Positions 8,030-18,323 are shown, counted from the stretch's first letter. The stretch: DNA of 64,000 nt from Novosphingopyxis sp965218915 (GCF_965218915.1 NZ_OZ244708.1:620001-684000), one strand, 5' to 3'. Numbers and translations are program-made. The notes: generated by a model from the letters alone, not told the origin.

Positions 8030-8112
8030 CGTCATGCCAGCGAAAGCTGGCATCTCCAGCCCGGCAGGACAGTTTCCGATGGCCCAAGATTCCAGCTTTC
8101 GCTGGAATGACG
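8030..8112. repeat. Family A palindromic repeat between groES and groEL
   Basis: Left hairpin CGTCATGCCAGCGAAAGC, right hairpin GCTTTCGCTGGAATGACG. It occupies most of the 137-bp intercistronic spacer of groESL. Confidence 0.9.
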
Positions 8113-8137
8113 ATCATTCAATAGGAGATATTTCATT

Positions 8138-9790
<1,653 letters not shown>

Positions 9791-9829
9791 ATCTGCCGAT
9801 CATCGCTCGGTTCATGCCGAACGAAAACG

Positions 9830-9859
9830 GGGCCGGAGGAGCGATCCTCCGGCCCTTTT
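9830..9859 (+). terminator. groESL intrinsic terminator
   Basis: GGGCCGGAGGA (9830-9840), loop GCGA, TCCTCCGGCCC (9845-9855), then TTTT: a perfect 11-bp stem with a T-run. The T-run is also the left copy of the 8-bp direct repeat that flanks the inserted element at 9864. Confidence 0.93.
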
Positions 9860-9863
9860 CTTT

Positions 9864-10121
9864 GGCGATTATGAAGCTTGCAAACCCGTTTCATTTTTCG
9901 TCATCCCAGCGAAAGCTGGGGTCTCGGGCAGGATCGCCATGAGGCCTGAGATGCCAGCTTTCGGAATCCCAACAAAGTAGTACTTTGTTGGGTGCCCTTT
10001 CCGGGTCCCAACAAAGTACTACTTTGTTGGGTGCCCTTTCGCTGACATGACGAACAGAGAAAGGCGCAGCTATGCCGTTCTGAATTTCCATCCGACTGGG
10101 TTTGCAAAGCACATAATCGCC
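9864..10121. mobile_element. MITE-like element, copy 1 (258 bp), itself carrying nested insertions
   Basis: Non-coding element with ends GGCGATTATG and CATAATCGCC and subterminal GCAAACCCG/GGGTTTGCA. It is flanked by the 8-bp direct repeat TTTTCTTT at 9856-9863 and 10122-10129. It aligns, in opposite orientation, with the 151-bp element at 48447-48597. Inside is a family A palindrome (9899-10052), which is itself interrupted by a 78-bp insert (9964-10041). It encodes no transposase, so mobilisation in trans is inferred. Together with the terminator it explains most of the 379-bp spacer between groEL and the Uma2 gene. Confidence 0.85.
9964..10041. repeat. 78-bp insert with two 25-bp perfect palindromes
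   Basis: Palindromes at 9968-9992 and 10007-10031. Each consists of CCCAACAAAGTA, one central base (G in the first, C in the second) and TACTTTGTTGGG. Both are followed by TGCCCTTTC. CTTTCG occurs at 9958-9963 and again at 10036-10041, as a 6-bp target duplication would leave. The surrounding family A arm (GCCAGCTTTCG then CTGACATGACG) is split exactly there. Confidence 0.85.
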
Positions 10122-10169
10122 TTTTCTTTGCGCGTGGCGCTGGCAACGGAATTATTCTATACCCGGAAG

Positions 10170-10730
10170 ATGGCCAGCGAACCGATCTTCCCGAAACTCA
10201 CCGCCGAGGAATTTCTCGAGATTGAATTTCCGTCCGATCGGCGCTTTGAGCTCGATCGCGGAGTCATTCGCGCCATGGGCGGCGGCACAGTCGCTCATTC
10301 CAGAGTTCAGGCCAATCTCTTCGGTGCGCTTTTCGTCGGCCTTCAGGCGAGCAAGTGTAACGCCTTTGGCCCGGATATGGGCGTGCGGACCGGCGCCAGC
10401 TCGATTCGTTATCCTGACATCAGCGTCTATTGCGGAGATCAAACTTCGTCCGAGAACGACGAAGAGAAGGCGTTGGACGATCCAATGGTTCTGATCGAAG
10501 TTCTCTCGCCCTCGACGCGCAAGGAAGACGAAAGCACGAAACTTGCCGAATATCGTGCTCTACCCAGCGTTCAGGCTATCATATTTGTGGATCCGGCGGC
10601 CGAAGCGTTTCGGCTGATCGAGCGATTGGACGAGGACAGTTGGCGGGACAGCCTGATCCGCAATGGATCGGATTTGATACTGTCCGCGCTCGGCCTCACC
10701 ATCCCCTACGCGGAAATCTTCGCCCGCTAA
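10170..10730 (+). CDS. Uma2-family (DUF820) putative restriction-like endonuclease
   Basis: 186 residues from the ATG at 10170 (MASEPIFPKLTAEEFLEIEF). The PD-(D/E)xK-type core of Uma2 proteins is visible: FELDRGVIRAMGGGTVAHSRVQANL, then RYPDISVYCGD, then VLIEVLSPSTRKEDESTKLAEY, giving the Asp...Glu...Lys-like set. Biochemical function of the family is mostly undefined. It lies alone downstream of the nested repeat. The open frame reaches back to 10047 inside that element, but those residues come from repeat sequence and are not included. Confidence 0.85.
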   Translation: MASEPIFPKLTAEEFLEIEFPSDRRFELDRGVIRAMGGGTVAHSRVQANLFGALFVGLQASKCNAFGPDMGVRTGASSIRYPDISVYCGDQTSSENDEEKALDDPMVLIEVLSPSTRKEDESTKLAEYRALPSVQAIIFVDPAAEAFRLIERLDEDSWRDSLIRNGSDLILSALGLTIPYAEIFAR

Positions 10731-10783
10731 CGGTCGGCAACCTCCGTTTGACGCCGTCGTCGATACGGCAGGGAGCACAAGCG

Positions 10784-10963
10784 ATGATCGACGAGAAAGC
10801 CGACGAAAACACCATACTCACGCAAACGCAGGACCGGCCCAACCGCTCGACCGAGCATCACGGGGAGGATGATGAGCGGCGGCCAAGCGACACGCTCGAT
10901 CGCGACATCGAGAAGCACGGCCATGCCGGTCAGTCTATGCCCGGGGACAGCGAACAGGTCTGA
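10784..10963 (+). CDS. Small hydrophilic protein (59 aa), unknown function
   Basis: Begins MIDEKADENTILTQTQDRPN and is rich in Asp, Glu, Arg and His with no hydrophobic segment. The ATG at 10784 has GGGAG eight bases upstream. It follows the Uma2 gene by 53 bp on the same strand and converges with the fasciclin gene. The ribosome site and the clean start support a real gene, but there is no recognisable family. Confidence 0.55.
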   Translation: MIDEKADENTILTQTQDRPNRSTEHHGEDDERRPSDTLDRDIEKHGHAGQSMPGDSEQV

Positions 10964-10972
10964 CGCAGTGCT

Positions 10973-11797
10973 TCAGCGGCGCTTTTTCTTCTTGGCGTTC
11001 GGGTCCACCGGCTCGGCCGGAACCATCACCATATCGGTGACGTGAACCAGGCCGTTAAAGGCGGGCTGGTCGTAAGCCGTGATCGTGGCGACATGGCCTT
11101 CGGGATCGGTCAGCGTGACCTTGCCTTCCGGACTGAGGCCGGCGACCAGCGTCTGTCCGGCGAGCGTCGGCAGGCTGCCCTTGCCGCCATTACGCTTGAG
11201 CTGCTTGACCAGCTCGGACGAAGCGAGATAGCCTTTTACCACATGATATTTGAGCAGACGGTCGAGCGCGGGCTTGTTTTCCGGCTTCAGCAATTCCGCC
11301 AGTTCGGCCTGGTCCATCGCCATGAACGCAGTGTTGTTCGGCGCGAAGACGGTGAAAGGACCGGTCGCCTCGAGCGCGTCGACCAGCGCGTCCTGTTCCA
11401 CCAGTTGCGTCAGGCGCGTGTGAGCGGGCGACTGGGACACCAGATCGACCACGGTGGTGAAATCGCTCGATTTATAGCTGGGCGGCGGCGGCGGCGCATA
11501 GCTGGGTACGGACGGCTGATAGCTCGACAGGCCCTGATCGCCGGTCTGCTCGTAAGGCAGTTGCGCCGAGCCTTGCTGCTGCGTCGCCGGCTGCGCGGTC
11601 TGCGGCGCGCTCGGCACAGGGTAGGGCCTGGGCGCGGTCTGGCCGGGGAGCGGCGGATTGGTCGTCTGCGCCGGTTGCGCCGTTGGTGCGGGCGCCTGCG
11701 TCGGCTGGCCTTGCGGGGGCAGCGGCTCGACATTCTGCGCGGCTAACGGCGTGGCGATGATAGCCGAAAGGGCAGACCAGAAAATGGCGGACTTCAT
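10973..11797 (-). CDS. Secreted fasciclin (FAS1) domain protein
   Basis: 274 residues. A signal peptide (MKSAIFWSALSAIIATPLAAQ) is followed by a Pro/Gln/Thr-rich linker to about residue 115. One FAS1 domain follows: FTTVVDLVSQSP, GPFTVFAPNNTAF, LLKYHVVKGYL and the final NGLVHVTDMVM. The tail is KKKKRR. FAS1 domains mediate adhesion at the cell surface. The start at 11797 is set by the signal peptide; the open frame upstream (to 12043) is not credible and an ATG at 11815 is possible. It lies downstream of oxyR on the same strand. Confidence 0.9.
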   Translation of the reverse strand: MKSAIFWSALSAIIATPLAAQNVEPLPPQGQPTQAPAPTAQPAQTTNPPLPGQTAPRPYPVPSAPQTAQPATQQQGSAQLPYEQTGDQGLSSYQPSVPSYAPPPPPSYKSSDFTTVVDLVSQSPAHTRLTQLVEQDALVDALEATGPFTVFAPNNTAFMAMDQAELAELLKPENKPALDRLLKYHVVKGYLASSELVKQLKRNGGKGSLPTLAGQTLVAGLSPEGKVTLTDPEGHVATITAYDQPAFNGLVHVTDMVMVPAEPVDPNAKKKKRR

Positions 11798-11918
11798 GAT
11801 GCTCGATACTCCCATATGGGTGGGCCCCCGCCGGGGAGCGTCCGAATGATAGCGCATCGCTATCGCAAAGCGATGATGAACCCAAGCGATATGGGATCGG
11901 ACGGGCGCTCCATAAGGG

Positions 11919-12848
11919 CTATTCGCCACCTTGCGTGCCCAGTTCCGACGCATACAGGCCGCGCAGTTCGGCCGCAAGCATGCGGAACTCCTCTTCGCGC
12001 GGAGACCCCTTGCGCCACACGAGAGCGATGCTGCGCGAGGCATGGGGGGTCTTCAGCGGGCGTGCCTGAACCTGCGTTCCCTCCAGCAATCCGGCTTTCA
12101 GCGCCATTTCCGGCAGCAGCGTCAGCCCGAGCCCGTTGTCGACCATCTGCACCAGCGTATGCAGCGAAGTGCCCATCATCGTCGCCGAGGCCCGCAGTTC
12201 TGGCCGGTTGCACGCGGCCAACGCATGATCCTTCAGGCAATGACCGTCGACCAGGAGCAGGAGCCGCGTCTCGTCGATGAAGTCGGGTGGGATCAAGGCG
12301 GGCAGATCGGTTGGGTCGTCCTTTGGAAAGGCGACGAACAGCCGGTCCTCGAACAATATCTCATGGTCGCTGTCCCCGCAGGGGAAAGGCAGCGCCAGCA
12401 GCACGCAATCCACCTGCCCGTGATGCAGTGCCTCGCAGGCGTCGGTACTGGTCTCCTCGCGCAGGTAGAGTTTGAGCTCGGCGTGACTGCGGCGAAGGTC
12501 CGGCAGCAGTCGCGGGAGCAAGAACGGCGCGATCGTCGGGATCACGCTCATACGCAGGTCGCCGGTCAGCGGTTTGCCGGCCGATCGGGCGAGTTCGGTC
12601 AGCTCTTCCGCACCGCGCAGGATGCGATGCGCTTTTTCGGCCATCGCATCGCCCAGCGGCGTGAAGCGCACCACCCGCCGCGTGCGCTCCACCAGCGTCA
12701 CGCCGAGCAGCGATTCGAGCTCCCGCAATCCCGCCGACAAGGTCGACTGGGTGACGAAGCTGCTTTCCGCGGCGCGCCCGAAATGGCCATGCTCCTTCAG
12801 CGCAACGAGATATTGCAGCTGTTTCAGCGTGGGAAGATAGCTGTTCAC
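11919..12848 (-). CDS. oxyR: LysR-type hydrogen peroxide sensor OxyR
   Basis: Redox-sensing transcription factor. The 309 residues have an N-terminal winged helix (LKQLQYLVALKEHGHFGRAA, QSTLSAGLRELESLLG) and a LysR effector domain. The peroxidatic and resolving cysteines lie nine residues apart in DGHCLKDHALAAC (about C204 and C213), the OxyR arrangement. The GTG at 12848 has GGAG eight bases upstream and is preferred over a TTG at 12869. It is divergent from cysE across 159 bp; OxyR targets are not evident nearby. Confidence 0.92.
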   Translation of the reverse strand: MNSYLPTLKQLQYLVALKEHGHFGRAAESSFVTQSTLSAGLRELESLLGVTLVERTRRVVRFTPLGDAMAEKAHRILRGAEELTELARSAGKPLTGDLRMSVIPTIAPFLLPRLLPDLRRSHAELKLYLREETSTDACEALHHGQVDCVLLALPFPCGDSDHEILFEDRLFVAFPKDDPTDLPALIPPDFIDETRLLLLVDGHCLKDHALAACNRPELRASATMMGTSLHTLVQMVDNGLGLTLLPEMALKAGLLEGTQVQARPLKTPHASRSIALVWRKGSPREEEFRMLAAELRGLYASELGTQGGE

Positions 12849-13007
12849 GAAAACGGCTCCATCGATCAATATAATGAAAAGTAAGCGATTGCAGCGATAA
12901 GTCCAGCTTCGGCCACGGGAGCCATTTCCACGCTTGCTGCGTTGGCGGTCTGGTCAAGCGGAGGTCGCTTGCCTATCTTTCGGGTTCAACTGCATGGAGC
13001 GCCCCAC

Positions 13008-13684
<677 letters not shown>

Positions 13685-13685
<1 letters not shown>

Positions 13686-14041
13686 TGAGCAATATCGTTC
13701 CGTTCCCGGGCCGTGGCGGCCCTAGCCAGATCGGTTCTGGCCAGATCGGTTTCGAGCGTGACGAACTCACCAGCATCCTCGATCTCTACGGCCGTATGGT
13801 GGCGGCCGGGAACTGGAAGGATTACGCCATCGATTTCGGCAGGGAAGCCGCGGTCTTCAGCTGCTTTCGCCGTGCCTCCGAGCGCCCGGAATATCGCATC
13901 GAGAAGCGCCCCGCGCTCCGGAATCGCCAGGGCATGTGGGCGTTGGTCGGCGAGGGCGGCGCGGTGCTGAAACGCGGCCATGCGCTAAAGCTCGTGCTGG
14001 CCCCGGTCGAACGCAAGCTGATGAAGCTGGTGGGCGGTTGA
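13685..14041 (+). CDS. DUF2794 family protein
   Basis: 118 residues of unknown function, of a type known mainly from Alphaproteobacteria. Begins MSNIVPFPGR, followed by a compact domain: ELTSILDLYGRMVAAGNWKD, EAAVFSCFRRASERPEYRIEK, and a basic C-terminus. It overlaps the cysE stop codon by one base, so it is co-translated with cysE. No catalytic motif is visible. Confidence 0.85.
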
Positions 14042-14064
14042 CACAAAGGCCTTTCTGACAACCT

Positions 14065-14214
14065 TCGTCGCCCCGCGGAGGGGCCTATCCCTGTGTATCA
14101 GAAACAATTGGGACGGTTGCGAGCAGAGATTCCATTGCAGTCTCGCCATGCAAAAACATGCCGCCGTCCGCCCGACGAACGCGGGATAGGCTCCTGCCCT
14201 ACGCAGGAGCGACG
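14065..14214. repeat. Family D inverted repeat (GGGATAGGCTCC type)
   Basis: The left end CGTCGCCCCGCGGAGG with GGGCCTATCCC mirrors GGGATAGGCTCC and CAGGAGCGACGG on the right. It fills the spacer between the DUF2794 gene and the convergent membrane protein. Confidence 0.75.
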
Positions 14215-14237
14215 GAGTGTATCCAAGGCCTTGCCTC

Positions 14238-15311
14238 TTACGCCAGCGCCAGATGCGATACCGGGAGCCGCGCCTGCAGCGAACCGGGCAGGCGTTCGAC
14301 GACCAGCCGCCGGATCGGCGTCCAGAACGCCGAGAGCGTGAGCAGCGCCGAACCGATGACCAGCGCCGTCAGCGCGATGTTTAGCTCGACCACCCCGAAC
14401 TCCCTGAACAGCTCGGTCAGCGCGTAGAGGACATAGGCGAGCGCGGACACCAGCAGCGCGCGGCGATCGACCGCCAGCGCGACGATGGCGAACAGCAGAT
14501 AGACCCCGATCACGCCGATCGCGCCGGGCACACCCACCATCCGCCCGTCGGTCACCCCGATCAGCGAGAACAGCGGATGTGCGATCAGCGGCGCGGCGAG
14601 CAGATGCAGCCAGAAGGCGACGTCGCTGCGCCGCGTCTCGCGCGAGCGGTCCGACATGTCCCACCACATCGCAAAGGCGAACACGGCCAGCCCGGCGACG
14701 AAGGCGATACCGAGCATGACGTCGCCCATGCGCGGATCGTTCGGGCCGAACGCCGAGACGATCAGCGCGGCGACGGTCGCGGCGGCGGCCGCTGCGCCGG
14801 CGGCGATCGTGATCGGCACCTTGAAGCGGCGCCAGTGCAGCCACGCACCGCCCGCGGTGATGAGCGCGCTGCCGGCCACCCAGATGCCGCCGATGACCTC
14901 ATTCGAACCATTGTCGAGCAGCCCGGCCATGAAACCGAGCCCCAGCAAGCCTTCGAACAGCCCGCCCATGAAGGCGAGCAGCAACAGGATGCTGGGCAGC
15001 GCCATGCGCCGCTTGCGGGTGAAAAATTCGGCAAGGCCCCAGGCCGATGCTGCGATCAGCAGTCCCGCGAATGGCGGAGGCCCGGGGAAGAGCGGCGTGA
15101 TCGCCTGCCCGATACCGCCGACCGCGAACAACATGATCACCACCGCGATCGCCATGAAAATGTCATTGAAGCCGGTGAGCAGCCGGAACTGCTCCTCGTC
15201 CACCATCGGCGACTGGCGCACGGTGCTGACATGCGCGCGAAACGCATCCGCCGCGTCCGCGCTGATCGCGCCCGCCGCTATGGCGGATTGCAGGTCGGTC
15301 TCGCTGTACAT
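14238..15311 (-). CDS. Polytopic membrane protein, DUF2157-like
   Basis: 357 residues. A soluble N-terminal stretch of about 45 residues (MYSETDLQSAIAAGAISADA) is followed by roughly ten hydrophobic helices with short charged loops such as RKRRMALPS and MWWDMSDRSRETRRSDV. The helix-rich body and the short N-terminal helical domain recall DUF2157 membrane proteins, but I do not recognise it firmly. No transport or enzymatic motif is seen. It is a single gene flanked by repeats on both sides. Confidence 0.75.
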   Translation of the reverse strand: MYSETDLQSAIAAGAISADAADAFRAHVSTVRQSPMVDEEQFRLLTGFNDIFMAIAVVIMLFAVGGIGQAITPLFPGPPPFAGLLIAASAWGLAEFFTRKRRMALPSILLLLAFMGGLFEGLLGLGFMAGLLDNGSNEVIGGIWVAGSALITAGGAWLHWRRFKVPITIAAGAAAAAATVAALIVSAFGPNDPRMGDVMLGIAFVAGLAVFAFAMWWDMSDRSRETRRSDVAFWLHLLAAPLIAHPLFSLIGVTDGRMVGVPGAIGVIGVYLLFAIVALAVDRRALLVSALAYVLYALTELFREFGVVELNIALTALVIGSALLTLSAFWTPIRRLVVERLPGSLQARLPVSHLALA

Positions 15312-15403
15312 GGCGGTGTGTCTCCCGGTGTTTGGTTAAAGCTTATGCACGCCGTGTTACTCTGTCAACACAGTTGAGAAGCATTGGTCTGCTAAACCTC
15401 ATT

Positions 15404-15446
15404 GTCATTGCGAGGAGCCGCGTCGCCTGCGGCTCTTCGCAATGAC
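15404..15446. repeat. Family B short palindrome
   Basis: GTCATTGCGAGGAGCCG on the left pairs with CGGCTCTTCGCAATGAC on the right around GCGTCGCCTG. A single compact hairpin, downstream of the SDR gene. Confidence 0.88.
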
Positions 15447-15457
15447 GGTGAACCTGC

Positions 15458-16360
15458 TCAGCCCAGCGCCTGCAATGCTTTCATGATCGCCATCGACTGT
15501 TCGGCGCCGTTTTGCGGCACGGTTTCGCCTTTGCGGTCGACAATCCGGTCGAACGCTTCGGCCACGCCCTCCACCGTGCACTGTTCGGGGGGCAGGGCGA
15601 CGCCCGGCGTCAGCGTGACGTAACTCGCCTGATAGACGCCCGCGCCGGCGCCGATGATCATGTTGGTCGGCGCGTCCTCGCTCACCAGATAGAGTGCGGC
15701 CGGCACGACGTTGACCGGATCGAACGCCTCGAACGCCTGTTCGGGCAGGATATCCTCGGTCATGCGCGTACCCGCGACGGGCGCGAGCGTATTGACCCTG
15801 ATATTGTATTTCGCCCCTTCGAGATAGAGCGTCTTGGTGAGCCCGGCGCATCCGAGCTTGGCCGCGCCGTAATTGGCCTGGCCGAAATTGCCGAACAGCC
15901 CGGTCGAGCTGGCGGTCATCAGGATACGGCCATAGGCCTGCTCGCGCATCGTCTCCCACACCGCCTTGGTGACATTGGCCGATCCGATCAGGTGGACCTT
16001 GACCACGATGTCGAAATCGGCGGGCTCCATCTTGGCGAAGCTCTTGTCGCGCAGGATGCCGGCATTGTTGATCAGGATATCGACGCGGCCCCATTTGGCC
16101 TTGGCTGCCTCGACCATCTGGACCATCTGATCATATTCGGTGACCGATCCGCCATTGGCCATGGCGCTGCCGCCTGCCGCCTCGATCTCGGCGACCACCT
16201 GTTCGGCGGCGTCGGACTTGCCGGTGCCGTCACGCGATCCGCCGAGATCGTTCACGACCACATGCGCGCCGCGCCGCGCGAGTTCGAGCGCGTATTCGCG
16301 CCCCAGCCCGCCGCCCGCGCCGGTGACGATGGCGGTCTTGCCGGTGAAATCGATGGTCAT
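15458..16360 (-). CDS. Short-chain dehydrogenase, multifunctional beta-oxidation (HSD17B4/FOX2-like) type
   Basis: 300 residues. NAD(P)-binding TGAGGGLG is at residues 14-21, NNAG is present, and the catalytic Ser/Tyr/Lys are in MTASSTG and NYGAAK. The GREYALELARRGAHVVVNDLG opening and the LAPVAGTRMTEDILP segment resemble the (3R)-hydroxyacyl-CoA dehydrogenase domain of peroxisomal multifunctional enzyme type 2. A role in acyl-CoA oxidation fits the nearby acyl-CoA dehydrogenase but is inference. The C-terminal 60 residues extend past the basic SDR core. Confidence 0.88.
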   Translation of the reverse strand: MTIDFTGKTAIVTGAGGGLGREYALELARRGAHVVVNDLGGSRDGTGKSDAAEQVVAEIEAAGGSAMANGGSVTEYDQMVQMVEAAKAKWGRVDILINNAGILRDKSFAKMEPADFDIVVKVHLIGSANVTKAVWETMREQAYGRILMTASSTGLFGNFGQANYGAAKLGCAGLTKTLYLEGAKYNIRVNTLAPVAGTRMTEDILPEQAFEAFDPVNVVPAALYLVSEDAPTNMIIGAGAGVYQASYVTLTPGVALPPEQCTVEGVAEAFDRIVDRKGETVPQNGAEQSMAIMKALQALG

Positions 16361-16418
16361 GGCTTTGCTCCTTTGGAATATCCTGTCGCTGTGGCGTAAC
16401 CGCCGCGAACGCGCCTCG

Positions 16419-16715
16419 CTAAGCTGCGGAGGAAGCCGCGTCGGTCTCTGCTGGCTTCGGCGGCGGCTTGTCCGTAATCAGATAGCGGTAGACGCCGACC
16501 AGGTTGATCGCGAGCAAGGCGATATTCTGCCAGCCGATGCCCTTTGCGTCTTCGCTGAGAAAGCCCCAGGCGATCAGCGCCGCCGAACTGGTGACGAAAA
16601 TGACGAAGCCGAAGCCGGTCTTGCGCACGCCCAGATTGAGCGCGACGATCAGCGCGGCGAGCGTCCCCGCACCGGCGCCGTAATATTGGAGGGCGTCGAG
16701 CGCGAACTCGCTCAC
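16419..16715 (-). CDS. Small membrane protein with about three TM helices
   Basis: 98 residues from a GTG at 16715 (VSEFALDALQYYGAGAGTLA, initiator Met). Three hydrophobic helices (about 10-30, 33-52 and 60-80) precede a Pro/Glu/Ala-rich cytoplasmic tail. The GTG overlaps the preceding gene's TGA (GTGA), so translation is coupled. The WQNIALLAINLVGVYRYL helix is distinctive, but the family is not recognised. Probably co-transcribed with ivd. Confidence 0.75.
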   Translation of the reverse strand: MSEFALDALQYYGAGAGTLAALIVALNLGVRKTGFGFVIFVTSSAALIAWGFLSEDAKGIGWQNIALLAINLVGVYRYLITDKPPPKPAETDAASSAA

Positions 16716-17056
16716 GCGCCGGCGCCCGTCAGCGCGAGCAGACCGGCGGCCGCCAGAGCGGGCCAGCCGATATGGCGGCCGCGCGTCATCACCGCATCGA
16801 CAATCCCTGCCGTCAGCCAGGCCCCGCCGATGATCGCGATCAGCGTCCGGTCCGTGCCCGGCCAGAGCAACGTCAGTGCGGACAGGATCATGAGAAGACT
16901 GGTTATGTGCCAGGCGAAGCGCAGGACGTTCCTGCCCAGCGGTTTGGCGACCACTCCGCTGTTCATGGCGAGAATGGGACCGATCAGTCTGCGCTCGCCC
17001 AGCACGGAGTGCACGCCTGCGGTAAGCAGCATGATCGCGGCGGAAAGCCAGAGCAT
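16712..17056 (-). CDS. Small membrane protein with four TM helices
   Basis: 114 residues starting MLWLSAAIMLLTAGVHSVLG. Four hydrophobic segments fill the protein, with the charged loop LGERRLIGPI between the first two and a short MTRGRHIGWP loop before the last. The ATG lies 2 bp after the ivd stop, and its TGA overlaps the next gene's GTG. This makes a tightly packed ivd-membrane-membrane operon. Function unknown. Confidence 0.78.
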   Translation of the reverse strand: MLWLSAAIMLLTAGVHSVLGERRLIGPILAMNSGVVAKPLGRNVLRFAWHITSLLMILSALTLLWPGTDRTLIAIIGGAWLTAGIVDAVMTRGRHIGWPALAAAGLLALTGAGA

Positions 17057-17058
17057 CG

Positions 17059-18228
17059 TCACCCCGCCCCGATCAGTTCGCGGCCGATCAGCATGCGGCG
17101 GATTTCGTTGGTGCCCGCGCCGATGTCGAGCAGCTTGGCATCGCGCATGTAGCGCTCGACCGGCCAATCGGTGGTGTAGCCCGCGCCGCCCAGCGCCTGC
17201 ACCGCCTCCAGCGCCACCTTCATGGCGTTTTCGCTGGCGAGCAGGATCGCGCCGGCCGCATCGAAACGTGTGGTCCTGCCGTTGTCGCAGGCCCGCGCGA
17301 CGGCATAGACATAGGCGCGCGCCGAATTCAGCGCGACATACATGTCGGCGACCTTGGCCTGCATCAGCTGGAACGCGCCGATCGGCCTCCCGAACTGCTC
17401 GCGCTCGCGGACATAGGGGATGACGGTGTCGAGGCAGGCCTGCATCACGCCGAGCTGCAGGCCGGAGAGGACCACCCGCTCGTAATCGAGCCCGCTCATC
17501 AGCACGCCCACGCCGCCGCCGACCGGGCCCATGACGTTCTCTTCCGGCACATGGCAGTCGTCGAACACCAGTTCGGCGGTGGGCGAGCCGCGCATGCCGA
17601 CCTTTTCGATCTTCTGGCCGATCGAGAAACCTTCCATGTCCTGCTCGATCAGGAACGCGGTGATGCCCTTTGAGCCCGCGTTCGGATCGGTCTTGGCATA
17701 GACCACCAGCGTTTCGGCATAGGGCGCATTGGTGATCCAGAATTTGGTGCCGTTCAGCAGGTAGCCGCCCTGCACCGCGTCCGCTTTCAGCTTCATCGAA
17801 ACCACGTCGGAGCCGGCATTGGCTTCGCTCATCGCCAGGCTACCGACATGCTCGCCCGAGATCAGACCGGGGAGATATTTCGCCTTCTGCTCGGGGCTTG
17901 CCCAGCGCGCGATCTGGTTGATGCACAGGTTGGAATGCGCGCCATAGCTGAGCCCGATCGAGGCGCTGGCCCGGCTGATTTCCTCGACCGCGATGACATG
18001 TTCGAGATAGCCGAGCCCGAGCCCGCCGTCCTCCTCGCTGACGGTGATGCCGTGCAGGCCGAGATCGCCCATCGCCTTCCACAGCTCGTCTTTGGGGAAC
18101 CAGTCCTCGCGATCCACCCTGGCGGCGATCGGCGCGATCTGCTCGTCGGCGAAACGGCGTACCGTCTCGCGAATCTGCTCGGCCATCTCGCTCAGGCCGA
18201 AATCGAAATCGGGGGTCGCTACGGTCAC
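17059..18228 (-). CDS. ivd: Isovaleryl-CoA dehydrogenase
   Basis: FAD-dependent acyl-CoA dehydrogenase of leucine catabolism. The 389 residues start at a GTG (18228) with AGGA five bases before it. Family signatures: AMSEANAGSDVVSMK and WITNAPYAETLVVYAKT for FAD binding, and the catalytic-base glutamate in GLDYERVVLSG, in the position used by isovaleryl-CoA dehydrogenases. The C-terminus has QALGGAGYTTDWPVERYMRDAK and IGAGTNEI. Other leucine-degradation genes are not in the window. Confidence 0.92.
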   Translation of the reverse strand: MTVATPDFDFGLSEMAEQIRETVRRFADEQIAPIAARVDREDWFPKDELWKAMGDLGLHGITVSEEDGGLGLGYLEHVIAVEEISRASASIGLSYGAHSNLCINQIARWASPEQKAKYLPGLISGEHVGSLAMSEANAGSDVVSMKLKADAVQGGYLLNGTKFWITNAPYAETLVVYAKTDPNAGSKGITAFLIEQDMEGFSIGQKIEKVGMRGSPTAELVFDDCHVPEENVMGPVGGGVGVLMSGLDYERVVLSGLQLGVMQACLDTVIPYVREREQFGRPIGAFQLMQAKVADMYVALNSARAYVYAVARACDNGRTTRFDAAGAILLASENAMKVALEAVQALGGAGYTTDWPVERYMRDAKLLDIGAGTNEIRRMLIGRELIGAG

Positions 18229-18323
18229 GGGAGTCCTCGCCTGAAAGATTGTTGCTGGCCGCTATATGGGCCGGGGCGGGGAGGGGCAAGGCGGAGTAAG
18301 GTCAAGCGCCCACCGAACTTCAA

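Noticed and set aside
9964..10041. CRISPR-like array
   Set aside because: Only two repeat units, perfectly palindromic, 14 bp apart, and no cas genes. It is a palindrome cassette.
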